A stretch of DNA of 43,339 nt, from assembly GCF_013340935.1 (NCBI RefSeq), contig NZ_WHOS01000061.1, positions 1 to 43,339 of the forward strand, in the 5' to 3' direction. Shown piece after piece: positions 9,837 through 18,041 of this stretch. The notes below the pieces were generated by a model, which worked only from the letters and a program-made list of their open reading frames with translations, made no database searches and was not told the origin of the DNA. A program made the position numbers and the translations under genes. The number at the start of each line of letters is the position of its first letter. Position 1 is the stretch's first letter. Source of the DNA: Azospirillum melinis. GTDB taxonomy: Bacteria; Pseudomonadota; Alphaproteobacteria; Azospirillales; Azospirillaceae.

Positions 9837-10017
9837 AAGTTTGTCTCTCCAATTCGCAATAAAATCCGCCCATCGTCACAGGCCATTAAGAAACGGCGAC
9901 GGGAAGGGGTGGTCCAGCATCGGCTTGGACGCCGCTTCCCCGGTCCGCCGGTCGGCAAAACGCGGCAGTGCCGCGGCGACCGGACAACGGCTTTTGCGAG
10001 CCACTGGCACAGGAACG

Positions 10018-10506
10018 ATGAGCATGCAGCAGAGTGTGGCGGCCCCCGCGGTCTACACCGACCTTGGCCGCGTCATGGAGAGCATTACCCGGCGCTTCCT
10101 TGACGTGCTTCGGATGGAACTGGCCCGCATCGGCGTGACCGACCTCAGCCCGACACAGGCGCTGATGCTGCTGCACATAGGCACCGAGGAACTGTCGGTC
10201 CGCGACCTGCTGGAGCGCGGCTATTATCTGGGCTCCAACGCGTCCTACAATCTGAAGCATCTGGTGGAGGCGGGCTATGTCGATCGCAGCCCGTCCCAGC
10301 GCGACCGGCGGGCTGCCCGGCTCAAGCTGTCCGCCCAGGGGCTTGCCACCTGCGAAGCGCTGAAGAAACTGGAAGCGACGCGCGCCGACACCCTGCTGCG
10401 GACCGACAGCGACGGTGCCGACTTCGAAACCACCTATCGCACGCTGCGCCGGCTGGAACGCGCCTGGACCGACCTGATCCGATATGACGACGCCGATCCG
10501 GCCTGA
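10018..10506 (+). CDS. MarR-family winged-helix transcriptional regulator
   Basis: A 162-residue protein with a MarR-type winged helix. The recognition region and wing are ELSVRDLLERGYYLGSNASY, then NLKHLVEAGYVDRSP and SQRDRRAARLKLSAQG. The SQRDRR-to-KLS part is the canonical D-x-R wing. The conserved YYLGSNxSYNLKKL pattern recalls the PetP/LdtR type of alphaproteobacterial MarR proteins; this is from memory and not a search. ATG 10018 has AGGA 5 bases upstream; a second ATG lies at 10024. It is followed by a 22-bp palindrome (10629-10650) and a membrane miniprotein, which are plausible targets of this regulator. Confidence 0.87.
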   Translation: MSMQQSVAAPAVYTDLGRVMESITRRFLDVLRMELARIGVTDLSPTQALMLLHIGTEELSVRDLLERGYYLGSNASYNLKHLVEAGYVDRSPSQRDRRAARLKLSAQGLATCEALKKLEATRADTLLRTDSDGADFETTYRTLRRLERAWTDLIRYDDADPA

Positions 10507-10628
10507 CGGAATCCTGCATTCGACACGTAACTTTCCAACCTCCTGTCCGTTCGATCTGTGTCCGGAATGGAACACCTGAGTCCGTAACGGGAACATAGAT
10601 GGAACTGACCGGTTGCCGTTCTGCGTCC

Positions 10629-10650
10629 GTTCTGATAGCTCTATCAGAAC
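10629..10650. promoter_or_regulatory. Palindromic operator candidate before the 32-residue ORF
   Basis: GTTCTGATAG and CTATCAGAAC form perfect 10-bp inverted arms separated by only CT. The element lies 24 bases before the ATG of the small ORF at 10675 and 122 bases after the MarR gene. Its size and near-uninterrupted symmetry suit a dimeric winged-helix repressor. It could also form a hairpin in the transcript if the promoter lies upstream of it. Confidence 0.6.
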
Positions 10651-10674
10651 AAGACGCGAACAACGGAGGTTGGC

Positions 10675-10773
10675 ATGTCGGTTCTGGCTTTCCTGCGCGA
10701 ATGCATGACCCTCGCCTTTTTCCTGGCTGTGCTCTACGGCTGGGCCACGGTCGGACCGATACTGATCGGCTGA
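10675..10773 (+). CDS. Putative 32-residue single-pass membrane miniprotein
   Basis: ATG at 10675 is preceded by a strong GGAGG at 10665-10669 with 5-base spacing, and the frame closes with TGA at 10773. The product has a short polar start (MSVLAFLREC) followed by one hydrophobic helix (MTLAFFLAVLYGWATVGPIL). It forms what looks like its own transcription unit: a palindrome 24 bases before the start codon and an 11-bp hairpin 9 bases after the stop. I do not recognise the family. Evidence is positional and compositional only. It is shorter than usual gene-calling cut-offs and so may be missed in standard annotation. Confidence 0.6.
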   Translation: MSVLAFLRECMTLAFFLAVLYGWATVGPILIG

Positions 10774-10781
10774 GGATGGCC

Positions 10782-10814
10782 GGGATGCGCCCGAGGGTTT
10801 CGGGGGCGCATCCC
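10782..10814 (+). terminator. Strong GC hairpin after the 32-residue ORF
   Basis: GGGATGCGCCC (10782-10792) pairs perfectly with GGGCGCATCCC (10804-10814) around an 11-base loop. There is no T-run beyond TTC, so termination efficiency is uncertain. It separates the miniprotein from the ATPase gene. The remaining leader to 10989 contains an AT-rich TATTATATC at about 10853, a possible -10 region for the ATPase. Confidence 0.5.
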
Positions 10815-10989
10815 TTCGAAAGAGGTCCCCAAAGGGGGAATGCCGCGTCGGTATTATATCCGAAATCCCAGCCCACCCCGGCCGGCGCAGCGCTTACATC
10901 GGGAACACGCGGACCCGTCCCTGGCCCATTCGAGAAGCCGAAAGGGGGGCGGTTCCGCGAACGCCGACAACGCGTGGGGATTGGGACGG

Positions 10990-12657
10990 ATGCGGAATTT
11001 CTTTCGAAAGCGTCGTTCGGCCGCTGTGGCCGACGAGCGCATGCCGGCTGCCGGTGGCGGCCTTGGTAATCCGGGCATCACCGGTGGCGGCCTTGGTTCG
11101 AACCCGCTGACCGGCGGACCGGGCATGGGCGGTCCCGGCGTCGCAGGGCCTGGGATGGGCAATGCCGGGGCCGGTGGCCTTTCCAATGGACCGGGATTCG
11201 CCCGGCCCGGTGGGGCTCACCTGCGTCCGGTGGACGGGAACATGGGCAGCGGCATCGGTACCGGCATCGGTGTCCGTGCCGGATTCGAAGCGATGCGCGG
11301 TCCGGCAGCGCCGCGGCTGCCCGATATCATCGACAACGAGGCCACCGGCGACCGCCGCGGCCACATGTTCCCGCAGCCGGGCGGCCAGGATGCCGGGGGC
11401 GAGCACGACCTGCCGCGTTTCACCATGTCCGTCAACGGTGGCTATCGTGGCGGCATGGGTGCCAATGCGCCGGCCATGCTGAAGGGCCTGACGCCGGAGC
11501 TGAACGGCCTGCTGCGCGAAGCCTTCACCCCGACCCGGCCGAAGCAGCAGCTGAACGGCCTGTTCATCGGCCGCAACGACACGCTGCGCCGCATCATCTC
11601 GGCCATCGAGGAGGAGCGGGCGCACGTCATCCTTTATGGCGACCGTGGCCGCGGAAAGACCTCCGTCGCCAATGCGATCGAGAAGATCGCCGGGCAGGCG
11701 GGCTATCTGTCGCTGAAGCTGACCTGCAGCGGTGAACTGAGTTTCGAGGACATCTTCAGGCACTTCCTGAAGAAGATCCCGTCGACCTATTACCGTTCGG
11801 CTCTCGACAATCCGTTTGCGGCACGGCGCAACTTCGCCAGCCTGAACGAGCTGCTGCCGGACGGCACCTTCAGCGTCACCGAGCTGAACGAGGTTCTGTC
11901 GGGCATCCACGCCACCCATGTCCTCCTGATCCTGGACGAGTACGACCGCGTCCAGGACGAGGATTTCCGCAACAAGCTGGCGGAGCTGTTCAAGAACCTG
12001 ACCGACAGCTCGATCCCGGTCACACTGCTGGTGGTCGGCGTCGCCGAGAATCTCGACCAGCTTCTGGGCAAGCATCCGTCGATCCAGCGGTCGCTGGTTC
12101 CGGTTCATCTGCCGTTGATGACCGATCAGGAGATCGGCCGGCTGATCCAGGCCGGTGCGCAGAATGCCGGCATCGAGTTCGCCCCCGACGTGGTGCGGCG
12201 GATCGCAGAGTTCGTGCGTGGCCTGCCCTATTACGCCCAGCTTCTCGGCCTGCATGCGGCGCGTAGCGCCGTCAGCCGCGGAAGCAAGCTGGTAGAGCGG
12301 CCGGATCTGGCCTATGCCGTCGCCCGCTGCCTGCAGGAAGCCGAGCGCGGCATTGTCGAGAGCTACGCCCGTGCGCTGGCTGCCGACCGTCGGGCCGAAC
12401 TGGAGGACGCGCTGCTGGCTGCGGCGCTGTGTCCGGCCGATGCCTATGGCGTATTCGATCCCAAGGATCTGGCTGGTGACAGCGGAGAACTGCCGAGCGC
12501 CTCGACGCTCGACCTGCTGAAGCGCCTGACGCGGGAGGACCATGGCGGCGTCCTGGCCCCGGTGGTCGAGCCGGGACTGGAGCGCTACCGCTTCCGCAAC
12601 CAGATGATGCGCCAATATGTCCTGATGCGTCAGGCCAGCGAGCGCGGCCAGATCTGA
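10990..12657 (+). CDS. AAA-type ATPase with Gly/Pro-rich N-terminal region
   Basis: A 555-residue protein. Residues 1-17 are basic and aromatic (MRNFFRKRR). About residues 18-100 are low-complexity, dominated by Gly, Pro, Met and Asn with repeated GGGLG and GPGMG units. A linker leads to an ORC/Cdc6-like AAA_16-type ATPase: IGRNDTLRRI, Walker A GDRGRGKT at 217-224, and Walker B LLILDEYDRV with D316 and E317. The rest is helical with a likely winged-helix-type C-terminus. No Sec signal or transmembrane helix is evident. ATG 10990 is the start with a GGGGA upstream; the frame is open further upstream. Function unknown; DNA or protein remodelling are both possible. A terminator follows. Confidence 0.75.
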   Translation: MRNFFRKRRSAAVADERMPAAGGGLGNPGITGGGLGSNPLTGGPGMGGPGVAGPGMGNAGAGGLSNGPGFARPGGAHLRPVDGNMGSGIGTGIGVRAGFEAMRGPAAPRLPDIIDNEATGDRRGHMFPQPGGQDAGGEHDLPRFTMSVNGGYRGGMGANAPAMLKGLTPELNGLLREAFTPTRPKQQLNGLFIGRNDTLRRIISAIEEERAHVILYGDRGRGKTSVANAIEKIAGQAGYLSLKLTCSGELSFEDIFRHFLKKIPSTYYRSALDNPFAARRNFASLNELLPDGTFSVTELNEVLSGIHATHVLLILDEYDRVQDEDFRNKLAELFKNLTDSSIPVTLLVVGVAENLDQLLGKHPSIQRSLVPVHLPLMTDQEIGRLIQAGAQNAGIEFAPDVVRRIAEFVRGLPYYAQLLGLHAARSAVSRGSKLVERPDLAYAVARCLQEAERGIVESYARALAADRRAELEDALLAAALCPADAYGVFDPKDLAGDSGELPSASTLDLLKRLTREDHGGVLAPVVEPGLERYRFRNQMMRQYVLMRQASERGQI

Positions 12658-12682
12658 TCCATCCCCGATCAGGCCGTCCTTC

Positions 12683-12710
12683 GGCCCTTCCCCGGCAACG
12701 GGGGAGGGCC
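12683..12710. terminator. Terminator hairpin between ATPase and hutG genes
   Basis: An 11-bp stem (12683-12693 with 12700-12710, one G-T wobble) and a 6-base loop GGCAAC are followed on the plus strand by ATTCTTTC. It lies 25 bases after the ATPase stop and before the convergent gene ending at 12766. Confidence 0.75.
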
Positions 12711-12765
12711 ATTCTTTCATGGTGGACCCTTTTGCACAGCGGGTCTCTTGGCAGGCGGTGGGGCG

Positions 12766-13590
12766 TTACAGAAACGCCGCCCGCCGCTGGCCGCTGGCCT
12801 TCTGCCATGCCCATTCGACCACGACGCTCAGCAGCCGCTCCAGCGACGGCTTCACCTCCGCCGCCAGTGTCGGGCGGAAGTGATAAGGGGAGTCCTCTTC
12901 CATATAGGTGGACTGGGTCAGCTCAAGCTGGATGGCGTGGATGTTCTCTTCCGGCTGGCCATAGCTGCGGATGATGAAACCGCCGCGCAGGCGGCCGTTC
13001 AGCGCGGCTGAATAGCGCTCCGATGCCGAAAGCACATTCATCAGCCGGACGACCAGCGGCTGGGCGGCGCTGCTGCCGTCGCCGGTGCCCAGGTTGAAGT
13101 CGGGCAGGGTGCCGTCGAAGAAGCGCGGAACCGTGCTGCGCACCGAATGGGCGTCGAAAAGGATCGCCACGCCATAACGGTCGCGCAAGGCGCGCAGCTC
13201 GCTGCGCATCTGCTCATGATACGGACGCCAATAGGCGCCGACCCGCCGCTCGATCTCAGCACGGTCGGGCTCCAGTCCCGGTCGATATATCGGTGCGCGG
13301 TCGAACGTCGTCAGGGGGCAGATTTCGGTGGGGTCTTGCCCCGGCTGCGGCAAGACGCCGTCGGGATCGCGGTTGAGGTCCACCACATAACGCGAGCACA
13401 GCGCCGTCAGGAAACCGATTCCGAGCGCGGGGGCGAAGTGGTACAACCGGTCCAGATGGCGGTCGACGTCGGGCTGCGCCAGCCCCTCCGGCGTCATCGC
13501 TGAGGCGATGTCCGGCGGAATCATGGTCCCGACATGCGGAATGCTGAGCAGGACCGGGGTTTCGCCCGGCTGGAAGCGGAAGGTTTCCAT
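12766..13590 (-). CDS. hutG: N-formylglutamate amidohydrolase (deformylase)
   Basis: Hydrolyses N-formyl-L-glutamate to glutamate and formate, the last step of one histidine-degradation branch. The 274-residue protein opens with FRFQPGETPVLLSIPHVG and contains VVDLNRDPDGVLP, ILFDAHSVRS and HAIQLELTQSTYMEE, the conserved blocks of the family, including the likely metal-binding His and Asp. I chose ATG 13590, five codons inside the longest frame (13605), because homologues start close to this motif; neither start has a clear ribosome binding site. No other hut gene is nearby, so a stand-alone amidohydrolase with another formyl or acyl substrate is possible. Confidence 0.87.
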   Translation of the reverse strand: METFRFQPGETPVLLSIPHVGTMIPPDIASAMTPEGLAQPDVDRHLDRLYHFAPALGIGFLTALCSRYVVDLNRDPDGVLPQPGQDPTEICPLTTFDRAPIYRPGLEPDRAEIERRVGAYWRPYHEQMRSELRALRDRYGVAILFDAHSVRSTVPRFFDGTLPDFNLGTGDGSSAAQPLVVRLMNVLSASERYSAALNGRLRGGFIIRSYGQPEENIHAIQLELTQSTYMEEDSPYHFRPTLAAEVKPSLERLLSVVVEWAWQKASGQRRAAFL

Positions 13591-13970
13591 GGCTCGTCTC
13601 GTCATCGGAACGGCTTGCGCCGCACTGTGTGCAGTGCGGCAGGGGCAGCGGTGGGACTATGACGGGCGGTGCCGCACCCCGTCAAACAGATTGCGTTTTT
13701 TTGAAAGGATGGGGATGCCGGGTTGGTGGAAACCTATCCTTACGCGTTCCATTTCCTGCTGCGCCCGGCAGAATTGCCGGTTGACCTTGAACTGCGCTTG
13801 CCGGAGACTTTCGCGCAATCGGCGACCGCCCAACAGAAGGCATCGCCCCGCACCGGACACAGCTGTTCCTCGGATAGTTCCCAGGCGACCGGACAAAAGA
13901 CTTCGACAACACACGGCGCCCCGATTTCGCAGCCCCGGTGACGAAGCAACGCAGCAGGGGAGAAGCGACC
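13591..13970. other. Intergenic region between divergent hutG and DUF3299-like genes
   Basis: About 380 bases with no supportable gene. It contains a 9-bp perfect inverted repeat at 13619-13640 (GCCGCACTG, loop TGTG, CAGTGCGGC) just upstream of hutG, and a short T-tract near 13695. The two promoters presumably lie here. Open frames in it have no ribosome binding site and look like chance high-GC frames. Confidence 0.5.
13619..13640. promoter_or_regulatory. Inverted repeat upstream of hutG
   Basis: Perfect 9-bp arms (13619-13627 and 13632-13640) with a 4-base TGTG centre lie 29 bases before the chosen hutG start on the minus strand. The size suits an operator, or a leader hairpin in the hutG transcript. 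No matching regulator is adjacent. Confidence 0.45.
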
Positions 13971-14474
13971 ATGACCACCACCACCCGTCTTGGCACGGCC
14001 ATGCCCGGCCGGCGCCAGATTTTGTTGCCGCTTGCGCTCGCCCCCGTCGCCGGCTGGGCCGTTTGGGCTGCCGGAACGCCGGAGGCGCCGAGCCACCCCG
14101 CCGGCCCCTTTCATCTGCCGCTGGACGAGTCCACGGCGATCTGGCGCGACCTGGGCGCCGTGCGGATGGGCGGTCTGGCCGGCGATCCGCAATTTCCGGT
14201 GAAGGTGTCGGCGTTGGACGGCCGGCCGGTCAACGTGCGCGGCTTCATGGTGCCGCTGACCGACGGCGCCGCCCACAACCGCTTCATCCTGTCGGCCAAT
14301 CCGATGGGCTGTCCCGCCTGCGAAAGCCCAGGGCCGGCGACCATGATGCATGTCCACACCGCCATCGCCCTGCCGGCGACGCGGGAACCGCTGACCCTGA
14401 CCGGAACCTTGCGGCTGCGCCCGCAGGAGGGATTGTTCTATCGCCTGGACCGCGCCGAGCAGCGCTGGGCCTGA
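13971..14474 (+). CDS. DUF3299-like exported protein with a CxxC motif
   Basis: A 167-residue protein. The N-terminus has an RR pair followed by a hydrophobic stretch (GRRQILLPLALAPVAGWAVW), compatible with a Tat or Sec signal. The core ALDGRPVNVRGFMVPLTDG, RFILSANPMGCPACESPGPA and LTGTLRLRPQEG follows the DUF3299 layout: a gene-G-x-V-x-x-x-G-x-x-x-P-L block, a FxLs block and a Cys pair (C114 and C117 here). The CPAC pair in a probable periplasmic protein suggests metal or redox binding; that is inference. ATG 13971 has AGGGGAGA upstream. It precedes the polysaccharide operon by 31 bases and may be co-transcribed with it. Confidence 0.65.
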   Translation: MTTTTRLGTAMPGRRQILLPLALAPVAGWAVWAAGTPEAPSHPAGPFHLPLDESTAIWRDLGAVRMGGLAGDPQFPVKVSALDGRPVNVRGFMVPLTDGAAHNRFILSANPMGCPACESPGPATMMHVHTAIALPATREPLTLTGTLRLRPQEGLFYRLDRAEQRWA

Positions 14475-14505
14475 GCCACGCGGCCGATTTTCGCGTGGGG
14501 CGGCC

Positions 14506-15744
14506 ATGACGGTGGCCGCTGCACGGACGGGTGCGCTGTCGATGGCGGCAGCCCTGCTTCTCTATGGCGGCCTCAGCGTGCCGGCGCCGCCGGTCCTGCG
14601 AGGGGTGGAACTGTCCATCGGCCTTTTGATCCTGCTGTCGATCGGTTGGAAGTGGCCGCTGGCGGTGGCGAGTGGCCATGCGCTGCGGACGCCCACCGGC
14701 GCTGGATGGATGCCGTCCGGCATGGAATGGATGCCGGTGGCGGTTGCGGCATTCGCCTGGCTGCTGTGGGTGCCGTTGCTGCGCGGGGCGGCGCTGGGGT
14801 GGGACGCGGTCGATATCCTGCGCGACGTCGTGCCCCTCTTGTACCTGTTCCTTCCCGTGCTTCTGGTGCCGGCGCTGCGCGCCGCGGGGCGAACCGGCGT
14901 GCGTGCGCTGGCCGGTGGGCTTGGCATTGCCGGCCTGCTGCTGGCCTTGCGCTGGTGGCGGCAGGCGGATTGGGGGTTCGGCGCCATCGGACAGCGGGCG
15001 ATGGCCGACGGTGGCGCCTATCTGCTCAATGCGCCTGCGGTGCTGTTCGCCACCGTGCTCCTGCCGGCGACGGCCTTGTCGTTGATCGGCACCGGCGGCC
15101 GGTTCCGTCATTGGCTTGCCGCCATTCCCTGTACCGTCGGCGGGACTCTCTGCCTTGCCGCGCTCGCCGGAGCGGTCCACCGCACCGCATTGGGGCTGGC
15201 GCTGCTGTCGCTGGCGCTGATCGCCCTGTGGTGGGCGCGGCGGCAGGCGTGGCTGGCCTTGCCTCTGCTGATCGGTCTGGGGCTGGCGGTTGCCGTCGGT
15301 GGGGATGCGCTGGTCGGAGCGTGGCAGCAGGCAGCGGAGAAGACGCGGCTGACCGGGATCAATGCCCGGTGGGAAGAAGCGGCGGCGGTGATCGAGCATG
15401 CCGTCGCCTCTCCCTGGGCACTGCTGTTCGGTGACGGCTGGGGCGCGCGGATCGCCAATCCGGCGGTGGGCGGCTGGCGGGTCAGCTATACCCACACTCT
15501 GGCGAGCTATAGCCTGCTGAAGACCGGACTGTGCGGCATGGTGGCGCTGGCGGCCTATCTCGGCGCGCTGGTCAGGCCCTGGTGCGGGCTGCTGGCGGCC
15601 GATCCACCGCTGGCCCTGGCGGTGGTGCCGCCGCTGGCGATGGCGCTCTGCCTCCACACCAGCTTCAAGTACCTCGATACCGGCGTCATCCTATCCCTGA
15701 TGCTTTTTGCGGCCGAGTGCAGGAAGGGGTTGTCTGAACCTTAG
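14506..15744 (+). CDS. O-antigen ligase/polymerase-like membrane protein (Wzy/WaaL type)
   Basis: A 412-residue polytopic membrane protein with about ten hydrophobic helices. Before the last helices is a large extracytoplasmic loop carrying NARWEEAAAVIEHAVASPWA and LFGDGWGAR, then THTLASYSLLKTGLCGMVAL. The R-W-x-x-A, G-x-G and H-x-x-L-x-x-x-x-x-x-G layout is characteristic of the O-antigen ligase/polymerase superfamily. It probably polymerises or transfers undecaprenyl-linked repeat units on the periplasmic face. It is the first gene of the plus-strand polysaccharide operon (GT4, Wzz-like and GT2 follow). Polymerase versus ligase cannot be decided from sequence, though the neighbouring Wzz-like gene favours polymerase. 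Confidence 0.72.
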   Translation: MTVAAARTGALSMAAALLLYGGLSVPAPPVLRGVELSIGLLILLSIGWKWPLAVASGHALRTPTGAGWMPSGMEWMPVAVAAFAWLLWVPLLRGAALGWDAVDILRDVVPLLYLFLPVLLVPALRAAGRTGVRALAGGLGIAGLLLALRWWRQADWGFGAIGQRAMADGGAYLLNAPAVLFATVLLPATALSLIGTGGRFRHWLAAIPCTVGGTLCLAALAGAVHRTALGLALLSLALIALWWARRQAWLALPLLIGLGLAVAVGGDALVGAWQQAAEKTRLTGINARWEEAAAVIEHAVASPWALLFGDGWGARIANPAVGGWRVSYTHTLASYSLLKTGLCGMVALAAYLGALVRPWCGLLAADPPLALAVVPPLAMALCLHTSFKYLDTGVILSLMLFAAECRKGLSEP

Positions 15745-15787
15745 AGGATCTTCATACTTTCGCGTGTAATTCACGCTTCGGTGCGCC

Positions 15788-17044
15788 GTGCCGCTCGACC
15801 AACCGTCCATCATTTTCGTCAACCGGGTGTTCCCGCCCGACCGCGGGGCGACCGGCCGTTGCCTGTCGGATTTGTCCGGGCGAATCGCGGCCGCCGGCTG
15901 GCGGGTGACGGTGGTTGCGGATGGCGAGCCGGTCGGCGACAAGGCGGTGAACCGCGCTGTCCCGGATGGGGTCACGCTCATCCGTACCGGCCGCAGGGTG
16001 GCGGAGGGTGAGCGGCCCGACGCGCGCGCCTATCTCGAGGCGCTTTGCCGACTCACGGCTCAGGCCCTGCGCCTGCCACGCCATGACCTCGTCGTGACGA
16101 TGACCGATCCGCCGATGCTGGCGCTGGCCGGCCCGGTTTTGGCTGCCCGCCATGGTGCGGCGTCGCTGCACTGGTGCCAGGATCTTTACCCTGACCTTCT
16201 TCCGGTGCTGGGCGTGCGGATGCCGGACCTGCTTCTCCGCGTGGCCGGGCGTGGCATGGCGCGGGCATTGCGGCGGCAGGGTGGGGTGATCGCTATTGGG
16301 CGCTGCATGCGTGAACGCATCGTCGCATCCGGCGTGGCGGCGGATCGGGTGACCCTGCTGCCCAACTGGCCCGACCCGGCGATCCGTCCCCTGGAGAAGG
16401 CCGGCAACGGCGTCCGCCGCTCGCTGGGGTTGACGGAGGGCGACGGCCGCTTTCTGGTGGCCTATTCCGGGACGTTGGGGCTCGCCCATCCGATGGACGG
16501 CGTGCTCGAAGCGGCGGTCCGGCTGCAGCACAGCGATCCATCCGTGATTGTCCTGCTGGTCGGTGAGGGCAGGGGATTCACTGCGGTGGAAGAGGCTGCG
16601 CGCCTCCGGGGGTTGCGCAACCTGCACCGGCTTCCCTGGCAGCCTGCCGACCGGCTGGCGGAGTGCCTGTCCGGCGCCGACCTGCATCTGGTGGCGATGG
16701 ACCCGGCGGCGGAGGGGCTTCTGGTGCCGAGCAAGCTGGCCGGGGTGCAGGCGGCCGGCCGGCCCTGCCTGTTCCTGGGACCGGCCGGAAGCGAGGCGGC
16801 GGCGCAAATGGATGGATGCGGCATGGTGATCGACCCGTTCGACGGGGCCGCCATTGCCGAAGCCGTGCGCGCCTATGCCGCCGCCCCCGATCGCTGCGCC
16901 GCGGAGGGGAAGCGCGCCGCCCGCAAGACCGAAGCCTGGACGGCCGACCGTGCCGCTGCGGCCTTCGTCGGACTGGCCGAACATCTGGTCGACGCACGCC
17001 GTGCCGTCCGGCCCCTGTTGGGAAGGCCGTTGCCCTATGCCTGA
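15788..17044 (+). CDS. Glycosyltransferase family 4 (GT-B fold)
   Basis: A 418-residue GT-B protein. The N-terminal Rossmann half begins FVNRVFPPDRGATGRCLSDL, the acceptor-side pattern of WcaI-like GT4 enzymes. The C-terminal half has LPNWPDPAI, AYSGTLGLAHPMD, VGEGRG and AEGLLVPSKLAG, where E-x7-type EGLLVPSK is the nucleotide-sugar binding motif. It transfers a sugar to the growing lipid-linked oligosaccharide at the cytoplasmic side of the membrane. GTG 15788 is the best start, 43 bases after the Wzy-like gene; no strong ribosome binding site is visible. The gene overlaps the next by 8 bases. Sugar specificity is unknown. Confidence 0.86.
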   Translation: MPLDQPSIIFVNRVFPPDRGATGRCLSDLSGRIAAAGWRVTVVADGEPVGDKAVNRAVPDGVTLIRTGRRVAEGERPDARAYLEALCRLTAQALRLPRHDLVVTMTDPPMLALAGPVLAARHGAASLHWCQDLYPDLLPVLGVRMPDLLLRVAGRGMARALRRQGGVIAIGRCMRERIVASGVAADRVTLLPNWPDPAIRPLEKAGNGVRRSLGLTEGDGRFLVAYSGTLGLAHPMDGVLEAAVRLQHSDPSVIVLLVGEGRGFTAVEEAARLRGLRNLHRLPWQPADRLAECLSGADLHLVAMDPAAEGLLVPSKLAGVQAAGRPCLFLGPAGSEAAAQMDGCGMVIDPFDGAAIAEAVRAYAAAPDRCAAEGKRAARKTEAWTADRAAAAFVGLAEHLVDARRAVRPLLGRPLPYA

Positions 17045-18041
17045 CGGCGTCATCGCCCCGCGTCACACCCAACCCCCGCCGCATGCTATGACGCTGGCTC
17101 TGCCGATGGCCGGAGGGGAGGGCGACCTGCTTAGCTTCGTCCGCACCCTGCGGACCGGCTGGCGCTGGTTGGTCGGCGGCTGGGTGGGCGGTCTGGTGCT
17201 GGCGGTGGCGGCTCTGTGGCTGGTGACGCCGGCCTATACCGCGGCAATGGTGATCGGCCCGACGGCCCGGGTCGGCTCCGCCGCGATGGGTGCCAGGGTA
17301 CCGACGCTCAATGGCCGCGACTCCGCCGGTGTTGCCGAGCCGGGGGCGGGGGACGAATCGCTGTCCGACTTCGCCCGCTATCTTGAACTGTTCGGTTCGG
17401 GACCGGTGGCCGACCGTCTGGCTGCGGACCCCGCCATTCTGCGCGCCCTGTTTGCCGAACGCTGGGATGCGGAGGCGGAGCGTTGGCGTCCGCCGCCCGG
17501 ATTGTTCCCGACGGTAAAGCGGGCTTTGCTGGCATTGGTCGGGCGCGAGGATTGGGTTGAGCCGGACGGCGACCGCGTGGCGCGTGCCCTGCGTGATCGG
17601 CTGGTTGTCGACATGCTGCGGTCGGGTCCGATGCGGCGGATCACCTTCCGCCATGCCGACCGGGCAATTGCAGTGGAACTGCTCGGGCGGATCGCCGCAG
17701 CCACCGACGCCCATCTGCGCGCGGAGGCCGCTCGGCGAAGTGCCGCCCAGATCGCCCACATCAAGCTTCGTCTCGGCGCCGTCACCGTGGCGGAACACCG
17801 GCAGGCGCTGAGCGACCTGCTGCTGGACCAGGAGCGGGTCGCGATGATGATCGGCGTCGATCTGCCCTTTGCCGCCGACATGATCCAGCCGCCGGCCGCC
17901 GCCACCCTGCCGGACTGGCCGAACCCGGCCGTGGTGATTCCGCTGGCCGGGCTGGTCGGGCTTGTCGCAGCCGGATTCGCCCTATCCGCGTCCCATGCCC
18001 TGCGGAGGGAACGGACGACGGGGGTGGAGGCGCCGCCATGA
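17037..18041 (+). CDS. Wzz-like polysaccharide chain-length determinant
   Basis: A 334-residue protein with one transmembrane helix near the N-terminus (about residues 42-62, WLVGGWVGGLVLAVAALWLV) and one near the C-terminus (PAVVIPLAGLVGLVAAGFAL). A large periplasmic region lies between, including an alpha-helical stretch (about 225-275). A Pro-rich LPDWPNPAVVIP lies before TM2, as in Wzz-type co-polymerases. There is no C-terminal tyrosine kinase domain. It probably sets the chain length of the polymer made by the Wzy-like protein. ATG 17037 overlaps the GT4 stop; ATG 17088 is an alternative. Its own stop overlaps the next ATG by 4 bases. Confidence 0.72.
   Translation: MPDGVIAPRHTQPPPHAMTLALPMAGGEGDLLSFVRTLRTGWRWLVGGWVGGLVLAVAALWLVTPAYTAAMVIGPTARVGSAAMGARVPTLNGRDSAGVAEPGAGDESLSDFARYLELFGSGPVADRLAADPAILRALFAERWDAEAERWRPPPGLFPTVKRALLALVGREDWVEPDGDRVARALRDRLVVDMLRSGPMRRITFRHADRAIAVELLGRIAAATDAHLRAEAARRSAAQIAHIKLRLGAVTVAEHRQALSDLLLDQERVAMMIGVDLPFAADMIQPPAAATLPDWPNPAVVIPLAGLVGLVAAGFALSASHALRRERTTGVEAPP

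Noticed and set aside
10894..12720. 608-codon open frame antisense to the AAA ATPase
   Set aside because: The plus strand has Walker A and B motifs in frame; the antisense product has none.
13695..13702. T-run as an intrinsic terminator in the hutG upstream gap
   Set aside because: No stable stem precedes it on either strand and no gene ends there.
14284..15657. 457-codon open frame antisense to the Wzy-like gene
   Set aside because: Gln/Arg/His-rich shadow of a hydrophobic protein.
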